The notes under the pieces: model-generated
Database searches by the model: none
What the model was told of the DNA's origin: nothing
What the model saw: the letters and a program-made list of their open reading frames with translations, nothing else
Translations under genes and position numbers: made by a program
Source of the DNA: CAZJKO01 sp964546995
Lineage (GTDB): Bacteria > Bacillota_I > Bacilli_A > RF39 > UBA660
Direction of reading: 5' to 3'
Assembly: GCA_964546995.1 (NCBI GenBank)
Contig: CAZJKO010000004.1
Span: 1-48,858, forward strand
Length of the DNA stretch: 48,858 nt
Part shown: positions 1 to 7,956 of the stretch, piece by piece
How the letters are laid out: every line of letters begins with the position of its first letter
How positions within the stretch are numbered: position 1 is the stretch's first letter

Positions 1-1
1 A

Positions 2-337
2 GCAGAATATGCAAAACTATTTAATAATGGAGGTATTAATAGAAAACAAGAAATAAAAGCAAATAATGTACCTATAAATATTGAAGTATCAGCTCCAATG
101 ACTAGAGAAGAAATTAAAAGCTATATTAAAAGATTGCAATTAAACTTTCCTATTGATTATCAAGAATTAAAGAAAGAACAAATTAATGATAAAGAGTTTA
201 TGCTGAAATACAACAAAGGAAATTATTTCAATGAACTATTTAAATTAATACCTATTGTTGATAAATTCAAAATAACTAATTATGGATTAATAGAAGTACC
301 TGTTAGTCCAATAAATATTATGAATGTTAATATTTAG
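2..337 (+). CDS. hypothetical protein, 3' part only
   Basis: The reading frame is open from base 2 with no stop until the TAG at 335-337, so the gene starts outside the window and only its last 111 codons are seen. An internal ATG at 98 has no convincing ribosome binding site, which argues for reading the frame from the window edge. The product is lysine- and asparagine-rich, with no membrane segment and no motif I recognise. It sits at the edge of an AT-rich accessory block that contains phage-type ORF6N and KilA-N sequences, so a mobile-element origin is plausible but not shown. No function is assigned. Confidence 0.6.
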   Translation, partial: AEYAKLFNNGGINRKQEIKANNVPINIEVSAPMTREEIKSYIKRLQLNFPIDYQELKKEQINDKEFMLKYNKGNYFNELFKLIPIVDKFKITNYGLIEVPVSPINIMNVNI

Positions 338-434
338 GTACATGTTTTTGTACTAACTAGAGTTATATGATTTATAAAAAAACTTAAATTTTGGTACAAA
401 TTGGTATATTTTAACCATTAAAAATAGCCAATTT

Positions 435-582
435 TGTCAGACATTTGTAATACAAATCGGTAAATATAATAAATATTTTAACTTTTTTTCTTAATTTTAT
501 GTCTTACAATTGTCATACAAAAATAAAAATGTCATACACGGAAACCATTGTAAACTCGCCACTGGCGAGTTGTTGTCATACA
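435..582. repeat. cluster of TGT-N3-ACA motifs with a perfect inverted repeat
   Basis: The 425-base gene-free stretch 338-762 holds repeated nonamers: TGTCAGACA (435-443), TGTAATACA (446-454), TGTCTTACA (500-508), and TGTCATACA three times (511-519, 530-538, 574-582). Between the last two lies a perfect 8-bp inverted repeat, AACTCGCC (553-560) and GGCGAGTT (564-571), with a 3-base spacer. Repeated short near-palindromes around a hairpin are typical of operator arrays, iterons or transfer origins. Which of these applies cannot be told from the sequence. The next gene starts at 763. Confidence 0.45.
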
Positions 583-821
583 TCCTTATCCTGCTAAAAA
601 GTGACTCAAATCTTGGTACATTAAAACTCAATAAATACAGCTAATAATTTTAAAGAAAATGTACATTGTAATCTTTAAAATGATTGTCAAAAGTATTATA
701 ATAATTATAAAAATTTAACTATGATTTATATATTTAAATTAATTGTTTTCGGGAGGTTTTAAATGTCAAATATTGCAGTAAAGAAAAAGAGATTGAAGAA
801 GTAAGTGATAGTGTTGAAAGT

Positions 822-1646
822 ATGATCTATGAAATAAATGGTACTAAAGTAATGTTAGATTCAGAGTTAGCTAGACTATATCAATGTAAAAATGGTACAA
901 AAGAAATAAATCAAGCAGTTAAAAATAACCCATTAAAATTTCCTGAAAGATTTTCTTGGATTTTAAAGGATAATGAATTAGAAGAATTGCGGTCAAAAAA
1001 TTTGACCACAAATTATAGTAAAATGTCTAGAAGTAATCCTCGTGTATTTACAGAACAAGGTGTAATGATGTTAGCTACTATTTTAAAATCTGAAGTTGCA
1101 GTAGAAGTAAGTATTAGCATTATGGATGCTTTTGTAAAATTAAGAAGATATGTTTCAAATAGTTTAATGAATAGTGAAATGTTAATAAATCACGAAAATA
1201 GAATATTAAAATTAGAAACTACTTTTAATAAAATGCAAGAGAAAGAAAAAATTAATACAATCTTTTTTGAAGGTCAAATATTTGATGCTTATGTGCTTTT
1301 ATTAGATATATTTGACACGGCAAAAGAAGAAATAATTATTATTGATAACTATGCAGGGAAAGAATTATTAAAAATTCTAAAAGGTATAGATAAGAAAATA
1401 ATCATTATTTCTAAAAATATTGATAACATTTTGGTGAAAAAATACAAAAATCAGTATTCTAATATAGAATTTAAAAATATTGATACATTTCACGATAGAT
1501 TTATAATTATAGATAGAAAAAAATTATATTCATGTGGTGCTTCTTTTAAAGATTTGGGCAAAAAATGTTTTGCTGTTAATGAAATGGAAGCCAACGAAGT
1601 AATTAACAATTTAGTAAATAAAGTTTTTAAAGGAGGACTAGAGTGA
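822..1646 (+). CDS. ORF6N-domain antirepressor-like protein with a frameshifted 5' end
   Basis: The N-terminal 110 residues form an ORF6N domain, the DNA-binding module of phage antirepressor-like proteins (MLDSELARLY, then FPERFSW, then VFTEQGVMML). A coiled linker follows. The C-terminal part ends in a phospholipase-D-like half motif (HDRFIIIDRKKLYSCGASFK). The true start appears to be ATG 763, preceded by GGGAGG at 751-756. From there the reading frame hits a stop after 13 codons, because one A seems to be missing in the A-rich run near 778-786. Restoring it gives MSNIAVKEKEIEEV leading into this ORF. As it stands, translation would need the poorly supported ATG at 822, so the gene may be inactive or the base may be a sequencing error. 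The stop overlaps the next frame. Confidence 0.75.
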   Translation: MIYEINGTKVMLDSELARLYQCKNGTKEINQAVKNNPLKFPERFSWILKDNELEELRSKNLTTNYSKMSRSNPRVFTEQGVMMLATILKSEVAVEVSISIMDAFVKLRRYVSNSLMNSEMLINHENRILKLETTFNKMQEKEKINTIFFEGQIFDAYVLLLDIFDTAKEEIIIIDNYAGKELLKILKGIDKKIIIISKNIDNILVKKYKNQYSNIEFKNIDTFHDRFIIIDRKKLYSCGASFKDLGKKCFAVNEMEANEVINNLVNKVFKGGLE

Positions 1647-2077
1647 TAATCAATAAATTTTTACAATTATTTTCAGAAGAATATCAAAAAACAAAATCAA
1701 TAAATGAATTAATAGAATTTACTAAAAAAACTTTGCCATCAGATGGAACAGATAAAATATTTATTGGCCGTGTTCTTATTATGTTTGATTAAGGTATCAA
1801 TGGGCCATTAGCTTCTCGGGAATATTTGATTTCTATAGTAAATGCTGGAAAAGAAAATATAGGAAATACAAATCTATTAAATTTTTATGTAAAGAGAATA
1901 AATGGAAATAAGATGGTTACAAAATATTTAAAAAACATCGATAAAGATAAAGAATTTGATAAACATTTAAATTTGGTTTTAGAGTATTTAAATCAATTTT
2001 CTTATGATTTTTCAAAAAATATAAAACAAGCTTATGATAAAAAAATAGCTGAATTTTTAAACAATAATAATTTTTAA
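1643..2077 (+). pseudogene. hypothetical gene interrupted by an in-frame stop
   Basis: A GTG at 1643 overlaps the stop of the ORF6N gene and is preceded by AGGAGG at 1631-1636. The frame runs 49 codons to a TAA at 1790-1792, then continues in exactly the same frame without another stop to 2077. The downstream half (GINGPLASREYLISIVNAGK onward) reads as ordinary protein right from the codon after the TAA. The simplest reading is one 144-residue protein carrying a recent nonsense mutation. I do not recognise the family. An alternative is two separate short ORFs, the second starting from TTG 1826, but that start has no ribosome binding site. Confidence 0.55.
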
Positions 2078-2098
2078 AATAAAGGAGAAAGATTAACT

Positions 2099-2476
2099 AT
2101 GATAATAATAAACAATAAAGAATATAACAATTATAATATTAAAGTATCATGGGGAGAATTTTCTGTATCACATAATGGGGAAAAAAGACAAGGCATATCA
2201 CCTTTTATCACTTTTAATATAGAGAATGATAAATTCGTAGGCTTAGAATTTACATTTTCAGATGAGATGTTTAAACAAATGAAAGTAAACATCAAAACTA
2301 ATATAAAAGAATATATAAGTGATGTTTTATATGAGGATAAAAGAGGCTGGATATCGATCATAAATAGTGCATATGATTGTTATATAACTAGAATTGATGA
2401 TAAAAATTTTGAAATAGATTTTAATATTAAAGCAGAAGAAAATATTTTTATTGATTCTAAAATTACTTTATTGTGA
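2099..2476 (+). CDS. hypothetical protein, 125 aa
   Basis: The ATG at 2099 has AAAGGAGAAAG about 8 bases upstream, a good ribosome binding site, and lies 21 bases after the previous broken gene, so both may share a transcript. The product is soluble in appearance, acidic, rich in beta-type residues (many I, F, Y, N), with no signal peptide, cysteine cluster or membrane segment. I do not recognise the family. Its location in the decayed phage-like block suggests an accessory gene. A minus-strand ORF over the same bases has no signals and is treated as a shadow. Confidence 0.6.
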   Translation: MIIINNKEYNNYNIKVSWGEFSVSHNGEKRQGISPFITFNIENDKFVGLEFTFSDEMFKQMKVNIKTNIKEYISDVLYEDKRGWISIINSAYDCYITRIDDKNFEIDFNIKAEENIFIDSKITLL

Positions 2477-2481
2477 GCTTG

Positions 2482-2510
2482 TTGACTTTAAAGACGACGA
2501 ATGTTATAAT
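2482..2510 (+). promoter_or_regulatory. sigma-A promoter with a long structured leader
   Basis: TTGACT (2482-2487) and TATAAT (2505-2510) are separated by 17 bases, a near-consensus promoter. Transcription would start near 2517, giving a leader of about 187 bases before the ATG at 2704. The leader contains CGTG/CACG (2546-2549 with 2557-2560), a perfect 7-bp stem CTCTAAC/GTTAGAG (2578-2584 with 2592-2598) and a small CGAT/ATCG hairpin (2604-2615). No known riboswitch consensus was recognised. Confidence 0.7.
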
Positions 2511-2703
2511 TAGTTTAGAAGTTGACCTTAATACGAATTTCCAAACGTGGTTTGCTCACGCACCAGTAAGCAATCTGCTCTAACTTTTATAGTTAGAGTT
2601 TAACGATAAATATCGATTCTAGGAAATACTCTGTTGTTTTTTCAATATGTTTTTGTGTAACAAAATGGATTTATATCGTAATAATTTTGTCAAGGAGGCC
2701 GTT

Positions 2704-3627
2704 ATGAAAAAGATTCCACAAGAAATTTTAATAAATATAGAGATGTTATTAAAAAAAATGTGTGAAACGAACCAAAAGTATGCAGATATCATTATAAATG
2801 AGATTAATTCACCGCTAATTAAATCTATATCTTTTCGTAAAAATAATGAAGGATTGATTATAGTTAAATTTTTATCTTCATTATCTGATTTAAATGGTTA
2901 TTCAATGGTTGATACAGAACTTGAGTATAAGTGTGAGCTGAAAATTAGCAATTGTGGTTTTCAATATGAAAAAATAAGCATAACTAATAATGATACTTAT
3001 AAATATACTTTAAGGTGTCAAAACAATTTAGAAAGTACAGATTTTAGTAGAGAGATTTTTCATGAAGATAAATCAAGAATAAATAATGGTATTCCAAATA
3101 GCATGATAGAGGCAAGTAATGAAATAGATATATTTAATAGTTTTCAGCAATTGTCACATGAAGAAAATAAAGTATATATTAATTGTTTCCCTACTCGTAA
3201 AGGAAAAAAGTATGTAAAAAAAGTATTAGATAAACAAGGATTAGTAATGAGAGTTACAAATTCGCTCGCTCTAGAATTATTAAGTAGATTAGAATATGAT
3301 GTTTTATCTGTAAAATCATATCGTAGTGAATGCAATCAAATTTGGCCGGTTTTAGAAAACTCTGTAATTCAATTGGTAAAACAAGAAAGTATTAATAGGG
3401 ATAATATTTGGGATGGATATTATAATGAACAAGTTATGTTTGTAGGAGATAATAAGTATGAAAGTCATAAGAATTTAGGTGTAGGAGCGATGTATTATAC
3501 TTATAATGAAGAAAACCTTGAAATTGCTCAAAAATATTTTGAGGGTATTATCTCCATTGAAGAAGTATTGAATACAGGAAAACAAATTTTACTTAATAAT
3601 AAAAAAAATGCTAAACGTAGTATATGA
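2704..3627 (+). CDS. hypothetical protein, 307 aa
   Basis: The frame is open from 2647, but the ATG at 2704 has a strong AAGGAGG at 2692-2698 and is chosen as the start (MKKIPQEILINIEML). The product has no signal peptide or membrane segment. It appears to be two soluble parts joined by a polar linker near residues 110-150. I do not recognise a family. It is monocistronic, with its own promoter and long leader, and a terminator hairpin follows at 3737. Base composition is as AT-rich as its neighbours, unlike the genes after 4400. Confidence 0.65.
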   Translation: MKKIPQEILINIEMLLKKMCETNQKYADIIINEINSPLIKSISFRKNNEGLIIVKFLSSLSDLNGYSMVDTELEYKCELKISNCGFQYEKISITNNDTYKYTLRCQNNLESTDFSREIFHEDKSRINNGIPNSMIEASNEIDIFNSFQQLSHEENKVYINCFPTRKGKKYVKKVLDKQGLVMRVTNSLALELLSRLEYDVLSVKSYRSECNQIWPVLENSVIQLVKQESINRDNIWDGYYNEQVMFVGDNKYESHKNLGVGAMYYTYNEENLEIAQKYFEGIISIEEVLNTGKQILLNNKKNAKRSI

Positions 3628-3736
3628 AAGCATACTGCTTATTGTATTCAATTATTTTAATAATATAAATGCAGAAATAATAAAAGTCAATGTAAAATAA
3701 TCAATTTGATTAAATGAATCTACTAGAAATTAGATG

Positions 3737-3768
3737 AAAATCTTCACATATTAGTGAGGATTTTTGCA
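3737..3768 (+). terminator. intrinsic terminator
   Basis: AAAATCTTCAC (3737-3747) pairs with GTGAGGATTTT (3754-3764), with one G-U pair and a 6-base loop, followed by T residues. It lies about 110 bases after the hypothetical gene that ends at 3627. Confidence 0.6.
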
Positions 3769-3846
3769 TTTTATACCAATTTTTATAAAAATTTGATATG
3801 AGATGAAAGTATTAGATATTTTCAAATCAGAAATAAAATAAGTGTA

Positions 3847-4203
3847 ATGAAAATAGATGATATCGATTATATGTCTCTTACAGATTTAGCAAAATATACA
3901 AATCCTGAAGATTCATCTTGAGTAATTAGGAATTGGGTTCTAATAAAATTTTTTTCTGAATATTATAGTCTTTAGAAAGAAATAAACAGTAAGGATTTTA
4001 ATTCTGCGAAATTTTATAGAATTAAAATTATGCAATTGGTATAATCTCAAGCAGTGGTAAATATAGGTAAGGAACTTTTGTTTATCTGGATAAGCATTCG
4101 AATTTGCAAGCTGGTTAAGGCAAGAGTTCAATTGTACTTAATAAAAGAGTTAAAAATATTACAAAACCATACAAATGATTATTTAATTAGTATGAACAAT
4201 TGA
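3847..4203 (+). pseudogene. eroded KilA-N domain gene
   Basis: Translating in shifting frames gives a recognisable KilA-N domain, the DNA-binding domain of phage and mobile-element proteins. Frame 1 from ATG 3847 reads MKIDDIDYMSLTDLAKYTNP, a stop, then VIRNW, then a stop, then KDFNSAKFYRIKIMQL. A second frame gives ISSSGKYR, a stop, then GTFVYLD. A third gives AFEFASWLRQEFN and a fourth YLIKELKILQNHTNDYLISM. The order matches the family throughout, with at least four stops and several frameshifts. It is clearly non-functional. It occupies most of the otherwise gene-free stretch 3628-4404. Confidence 0.75.
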
Positions 4204-4256
4204 TTGCGGCATAATAAAATGAAAATGATTAATAAAAATAAAATGGAAGCTATATA

Positions 4257-4303
4257 CAAGAAAAAAGCAAGTCAAAGATCAAAAAAGATTTGCTTTTTTC
4301 TTG
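4257..4303. terminator. strong bidirectional terminator
   Basis: CAAGAAAAAAGCAA (4257-4270) pairs perfectly over 14 bp with TTGCTTTTTTCTTG (4290-4303). The run of A on one side and T on the other lets it work in both directions. It marks the boundary between the decayed AT-rich block and the conserved genes that start at 4405. Confidence 0.75.
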
Positions 4304-4352
4304 TCTTGGTTTAAGCGTAAAGATTCGTGGTTTAATAAAAGTTGTTTTTGTT

Positions 4353-4380
4353 TTGAATTCTACTTTTTAGATGGTATAAT
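4353..4380 (+). promoter_or_regulatory. sigma-A promoter of the FAD-oxidoreductase gene
   Basis: TTGAAT (4353-4358) and TATAAT (4375-4380) are separated by 16 bases. The start codon at 4405 is about 25 bases downstream with AAGAAGG as ribosome binding site. Confidence 0.65.
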
Positions 4381-4404
4381 TGATTTGTAAAGAAGGTAGT
4401 TAGT

Positions 4405-5799
4405 ATGTATGATGTGGTGATTGTGGGTGCTGGTCCTGCAGGTTTGTTTGCGGCTTACGAATTGATTTCGAAAAAGCGTGATTTAAAGATTCTTTTGTTA
4501 GATAAAGGTAAATTTGCGTCTCATCGTGCTTGTCCCATGAATCAAAGTCATGATGGAAAATGTTTGAACTGTCAGCCTTGTGCTATTTTATCTGGGTTTG
4601 GTGGTGCTGGTACTTTTTCTGACGGGAAACTTAATTTTATTCCTAAATTGGGTAAATCTGATTTGTTTAAATATATGGATATTCGTGATGCGTATCAATT
4701 GATTGGTGATACGGAAGCTATTTTTAATCAATTTGGTATGGATAGTAAGGTGTATCCTTCAAATATGGAGGAAGCTTTGGAATTGGAAGAAAAGATTGCT
4801 AGAGTAGGTGCTAATTTGCTTATTATTAAGCAAAAACATTTGGGTAGTGATATGCTTCCTACTTACATTCAACATTTTACTGATTATTTGGTTGATCATG
4901 GTGTTACGATTTTAGAAGATGCTGATGTTTTCGATATTCATGCTAGTGATGGTGTTTATACAGTAGAATACTATCAGAAAAAGAAGAAAGAGAATGTTTG
5001 CAGTCACTATGTCGTCGTTGCGCCTGGTAGAACTGGTGCTAGGTGGGTACAAGAATTTGCGGAAAAATATCAGATTCCTTACGTTTCTCAAAGTATTGAA
5101 ATTGGGGTTCGAGTGGAAGTTCGCAAGGAAGTGTTAAGGCCTATTACGGATGTGATATACGATCCTACTATTTTTATTCAGACGAATACTTACAATGATC
5201 AAATTCGAACCTTTTGTACGAATCCTTTGGGATTTGTTGCTAAAGAAAACTACCATGGTTACATCTGCGTGAATGGGCATGCCTTAAAGGAGAAGAAGTC
5301 TAATAATTCTAATTTTGCGTTTATTTCTAAAGTGAATTTGACGGAGCCTGTTACGAATACACGTGAATATGGAGAGTGCATTGCTAAGATTGCGAATACG
5401 CTCGGTGCAGGAAAGCCAATTATTCAGACTTTACGGGATCTTAGAATGGGGAGAAGATCCAATATGGAAAGGATTCAAAAGGGATTTATTGAACCAACGT
5501 TAAAAGATGTTGTGGCGGGTGATTTGGCACTTGTGTTACCACATCGTATTATTAAAAATATTGTTGAGGGTTTAGAAATTCTCGACAAAATTATTCCTGG
5601 AGTCAATAATGGAGAAACTCTCCTTTATGGTCCTGAGATTAAGTTTTTTAGTAATGAAATCACGACTGATTCGAATATGAAACTTGAACAGGATAACATT
5701 TATTTTATTGGTGATGGAGCAGGAAAAGCGGGGAATATCGTGACTGCCGCAGCGACGGGTCTTATTGCTGCAAGGGATATTTTAAAGCACGTTTCATAA
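4405..5799 (+). CDS. FAD-dependent oxidoreductase (COG2509-like)
   Basis: The protein opens with a Rossmann FAD-binding motif VVIVGAGPAGLFAAYEL (residues 4-20) and ends with the second FAD contact of the family, FIGDGAGKAGNIVTAAATG. A cysteine-rich stretch near residues 47-66 (CPMNQSHDGKCLNCQPC) followed by GFGGAGTFSDGK is typical of the uncharacterised FAD-dependent dehydrogenases of this family. At 464 residues it is full length. It is cytoplasmic, with no membrane segment. The substrate is unknown. It has its own promoter and lies 28 bases upstream of an ABC exporter operon, with no terminator between, so partial co-transcription is possible. Family assignment is secure, function is not. 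Confidence 0.85.
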   Translation: MYDVVIVGAGPAGLFAAYELISKKRDLKILLLDKGKFASHRACPMNQSHDGKCLNCQPCAILSGFGGAGTFSDGKLNFIPKLGKSDLFKYMDIRDAYQLIGDTEAIFNQFGMDSKVYPSNMEEALELEEKIARVGANLLIIKQKHLGSDMLPTYIQHFTDYLVDHGVTILEDADVFDIHASDGVYTVEYYQKKKKENVCSHYVVVAPGRTGARWVQEFAEKYQIPYVSQSIEIGVRVEVRKEVLRPITDVIYDPTIFIQTNTYNDQIRTFCTNPLGFVAKENYHGYICVNGHALKEKKSNNSNFAFISKVNLTEPVTNTREYGECIAKIANTLGAGKPIIQTLRDLRMGRRSNMERIQKGFIEPTLKDVVAGDLALVLPHRIIKNIVEGLEILDKIIPGVNNGETLLYGPEIKFFSNEITTDSNMKLEQDNIYFIGDGAGKAGNIVTAAATGLIAARDILKHVS

Positions 5800-5827
5800 T
5801 ATATTTTTTAGAGAGTGAGATAGGAAA

Positions 5828-6766
5828 ATGAACAAAGTTATTAAAGTGGAACACTTAACAAAAGAATACAAGCAAAAGAAGGCTATCGATCAGTTATCTT
5901 TCGATGTGTATGAAGGAGAAATTTTGGGGTTGCTTGGGCCTAATGGAAGTGGGAAAACGACGACGATTAATTGTATTTTGTCGCTTTTAGCATTTCAAGA
6001 GGGAAGCATTCAAATTTTTGGAAAAGAAATGGCTCCTAATGCCTATGATATTAAAGAAAAAATTGGAGTTGTTTTTCAAGATGTTTCTGTCTTTGATGAA
6101 TTAACTGTATACGACAATATCGACTATTTTTGTGGACTTTATATTCAAGATAAAACAACTCGACATACTTATATCGAAGATGCTATTTCGTTAGTGGGGT
6201 TACAAGAATACAAAAAGTTTTATCCGAAACAATTATCTGGTGGGCTGTTACGACGACTTAACATTGCTTGTGGTATTGCACACAAACCGAAGCTTATCTT
6301 TTTGGACGAACCGACGGTTGCCGTCGATCCACAGAGTAGAAACAATATTTTAGATGGAATTAAAACGTTACGAGACCAAGGGGCAACGATCGTCTATACG
6401 ACACATTATATGGAAGAAGTAGAAATTCTCTGTGATCGCGTTATTATCTTAGATAAAGGTAAGATTATTGCTAGTGGTACGACAGATGAATTGAAAGAAC
6501 TTGCGACGATTACAGAAAAAATTCATGTGGAAATTAATGATTTTCCAGAAGCACTTCTATCTCGCATTCAAAAACTAAAAGATGTTTTTTCTGTTACATA
6601 TGAACACAACGTATTACAAATTACTTATCAAAAAGGAGATAATCATCTTGTGGAACTCATTCAATTTTTAAACGAAAAAGATATCACTTACCACAAGTTT
6701 TTCTCAGAACGTCCAACCCTCAATGATGTATTCTTAGAACTCACTGGTAAGGAGCTTCGAGACTAA
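5828..6766 (+). CDS. ABC transporter ATP-binding protein (ABC-2 exporter)
   Basis: The 312-residue protein has a Walker A motif (GPNGSGKTT, about residues 37-45), Q-loop (VVFQD), signature (LSGGLLRRL), Walker B (LIFLDEP) and switch histidine (TTHYMEE). A C-terminal extension of about 80 residues after the nucleotide-binding domain is of the kind seen in drug, lantibiotic or Nod-factor type exporters. It energises the two permeases that follow. Its stop overlaps the start of the first permease by one base (TAATG), a mark of translational coupling. The cargo cannot be inferred. Confidence 0.9.
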   Translation: MNKVIKVEHLTKEYKQKKAIDQLSFDVYEGEILGLLGPNGSGKTTTINCILSLLAFQEGSIQIFGKEMAPNAYDIKEKIGVVFQDVSVFDELTVYDNIDYFCGLYIQDKTTRHTYIEDAISLVGLQEYKKFYPKQLSGGLLRRLNIACGIAHKPKLIFLDEPTVAVDPQSRNNILDGIKTLRDQGATIVYTTHYMEEVEILCDRVIILDKGKIIASGTTDELKELATITEKIHVEINDFPEALLSRIQKLKDVFSVTYEHNVLQITYQKGDNHLVELIQFLNEKDITYHKFFSERPTLNDVFLELTGKELRD

Positions 6767-7956
6767 TGTTTTTCCATCATTTTAAGTATTCTTTTAAAAC
6801 GCTCTTTCGTGATCGGATGCTTATATTTTGGACGTTTGCTTTTCCGATTATTTTAGGAACCTTTTTTTCTCTTGCGTTTTCCGATATTGAAAAAAGCGAG
6901 TCTTTTTCTCTTATCGATATTGCTATTTTAGATAACGAAGAATTTAGATACCAAGAATACTTCAAACAGTCTTTTGCTGTTTTGGGTGATGAAAACAGTG
7001 ATCAACAAATCTTTCGTATTCAGTATGTGGAAACGGAGGAAGATGCGAAAGACTTGCTTCAAGATAAAAAAATCGCCGGGTATCTTCATTTTTCTTCTGA
7101 ACCAGTTGTTTCTGTTGCTACAAATGGGATCAATGAAACGATTTTTAAATATGTCGTTTCGCAAATTCATACTAATGCTAAAATGGTTTCTTACCTTGTT
7201 GAAGAACACCTTTCTTCTATTGATCTTTCTTCTTTTGATATGAATCAGATTGAGAAAATTTGTGCCAATATTTATCAAACGGTGTTAGAGACGATGGCTA
7301 GGGATTCTTCTATTGTCGATGTTTCTAGTTCTAAACTTAGTTATACGATGATTGAGTTTTATACTTTGATTGCTATGACTTGTCTTTATGGAGGCATTTT
7401 AGGGATGGTTTCCGTGAATCACATTTTAGCTAATATGAGTTCCAATGGGAAGCGTATTTCCGTTAGCCCAGCATCAAAGGGAAAACTTTTATTCGGTAGT
7501 GTATTGGCTAGTTATTTGATTCAGCTTATTGGAATCGTTTTGCTTTTCCTTTATACCATTTTTGTTCTCCATGTCGATTATGGAACTCATTTCTTTTCAG
7601 TCGTTTTGTTGACGTTACTTGGATGTTTTGCGGGTCTTTCTTTTGGGGTGATGGTGGCAACAATGATGAAGACAAGCGAAAATACGAAGACAGGTGTTTT
7701 GATTGCTATTACTATGTTTGGTTGTTTCTTATCTGGTATGATGGGGATTACGATGAAATATCTTGTAGATAAACATGTTTTCTTTCTTAATTTGATCAAT
7801 CCACTTCACATGATTACGGATGGATTTTATTCTCTTTATTATTACGAAACGTTCGACCGGTTTTACTTCAATGTGATTCGTCTTGTCGTGTTTTCTCTTG
7901 TCATGGTTGGCGTTTCCTTTATAGGATTAAGGAGGCAGAAGTATGATCGTATTTAA
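6766..7956 (+). CDS. ABC-2 type permease, subunit 1
   Basis: The product is 396 residues with one N-terminal membrane helix (about residues 20-37), a large extracytoplasmic domain to about residue 195, and a C-terminal bundle of five to six helices. This is the YhgE/ABC-2 layout of exporter permeases. It follows the ATPase gene with a one-base overlap and itself overlaps the second permease by 14 bases, so the three genes form one tightly coupled operon. The two permeases are paralogues and probably form a heterodimer. Substrate unknown. Confidence 0.85.
   Translation: MFFHHFKYSFKTLFRDRMLIFWTFAFPIILGTFFSLAFSDIEKSESFSLIDIAILDNEEFRYQEYFKQSFAVLGDENSDQQIFRIQYVETEEDAKDLLQDKKIAGYLHFSSEPVVSVATNGINETIFKYVVSQIHTNAKMVSYLVEEHLSSIDLSSFDMNQIEKICANIYQTVLETMARDSSIVDVSSSKLSYTMIEFYTLIAMTCLYGGILGMVSVNHILANMSSNGKRISVSPASKGKLLFGSVLASYLIQLIGIVLLFLYTIFVLHVDYGTHFFSVVLLTLLGCFAGLSFGVMVATMMKTSENTKTGVLIAITMFGCFLSGMMGITMKYLVDKHVFFLNLINPLHMITDGFYSLYYYETFDRFYFNVIRLVVFSLVMVGVSFIGLRRQKYDRI

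Noticed and set aside
553..571. Hairpin as an intrinsic terminator of the left-edge gene
   Set aside because: It lies over 200 bases after the stop and has no T-run on either side.
1790..1792. TAA read as a sense codon (recoding)
   Set aside because: TAA ends many intact genes in the window, and the affected gene lies in a decaying block, so a nonsense mutation is simpler.
1..4300. Intact prophage or integrative element
   Set aside because: No integrase, relaxase, terminase, structural gene or paired attachment site is visible; only fragments of regulatory-type genes are present.
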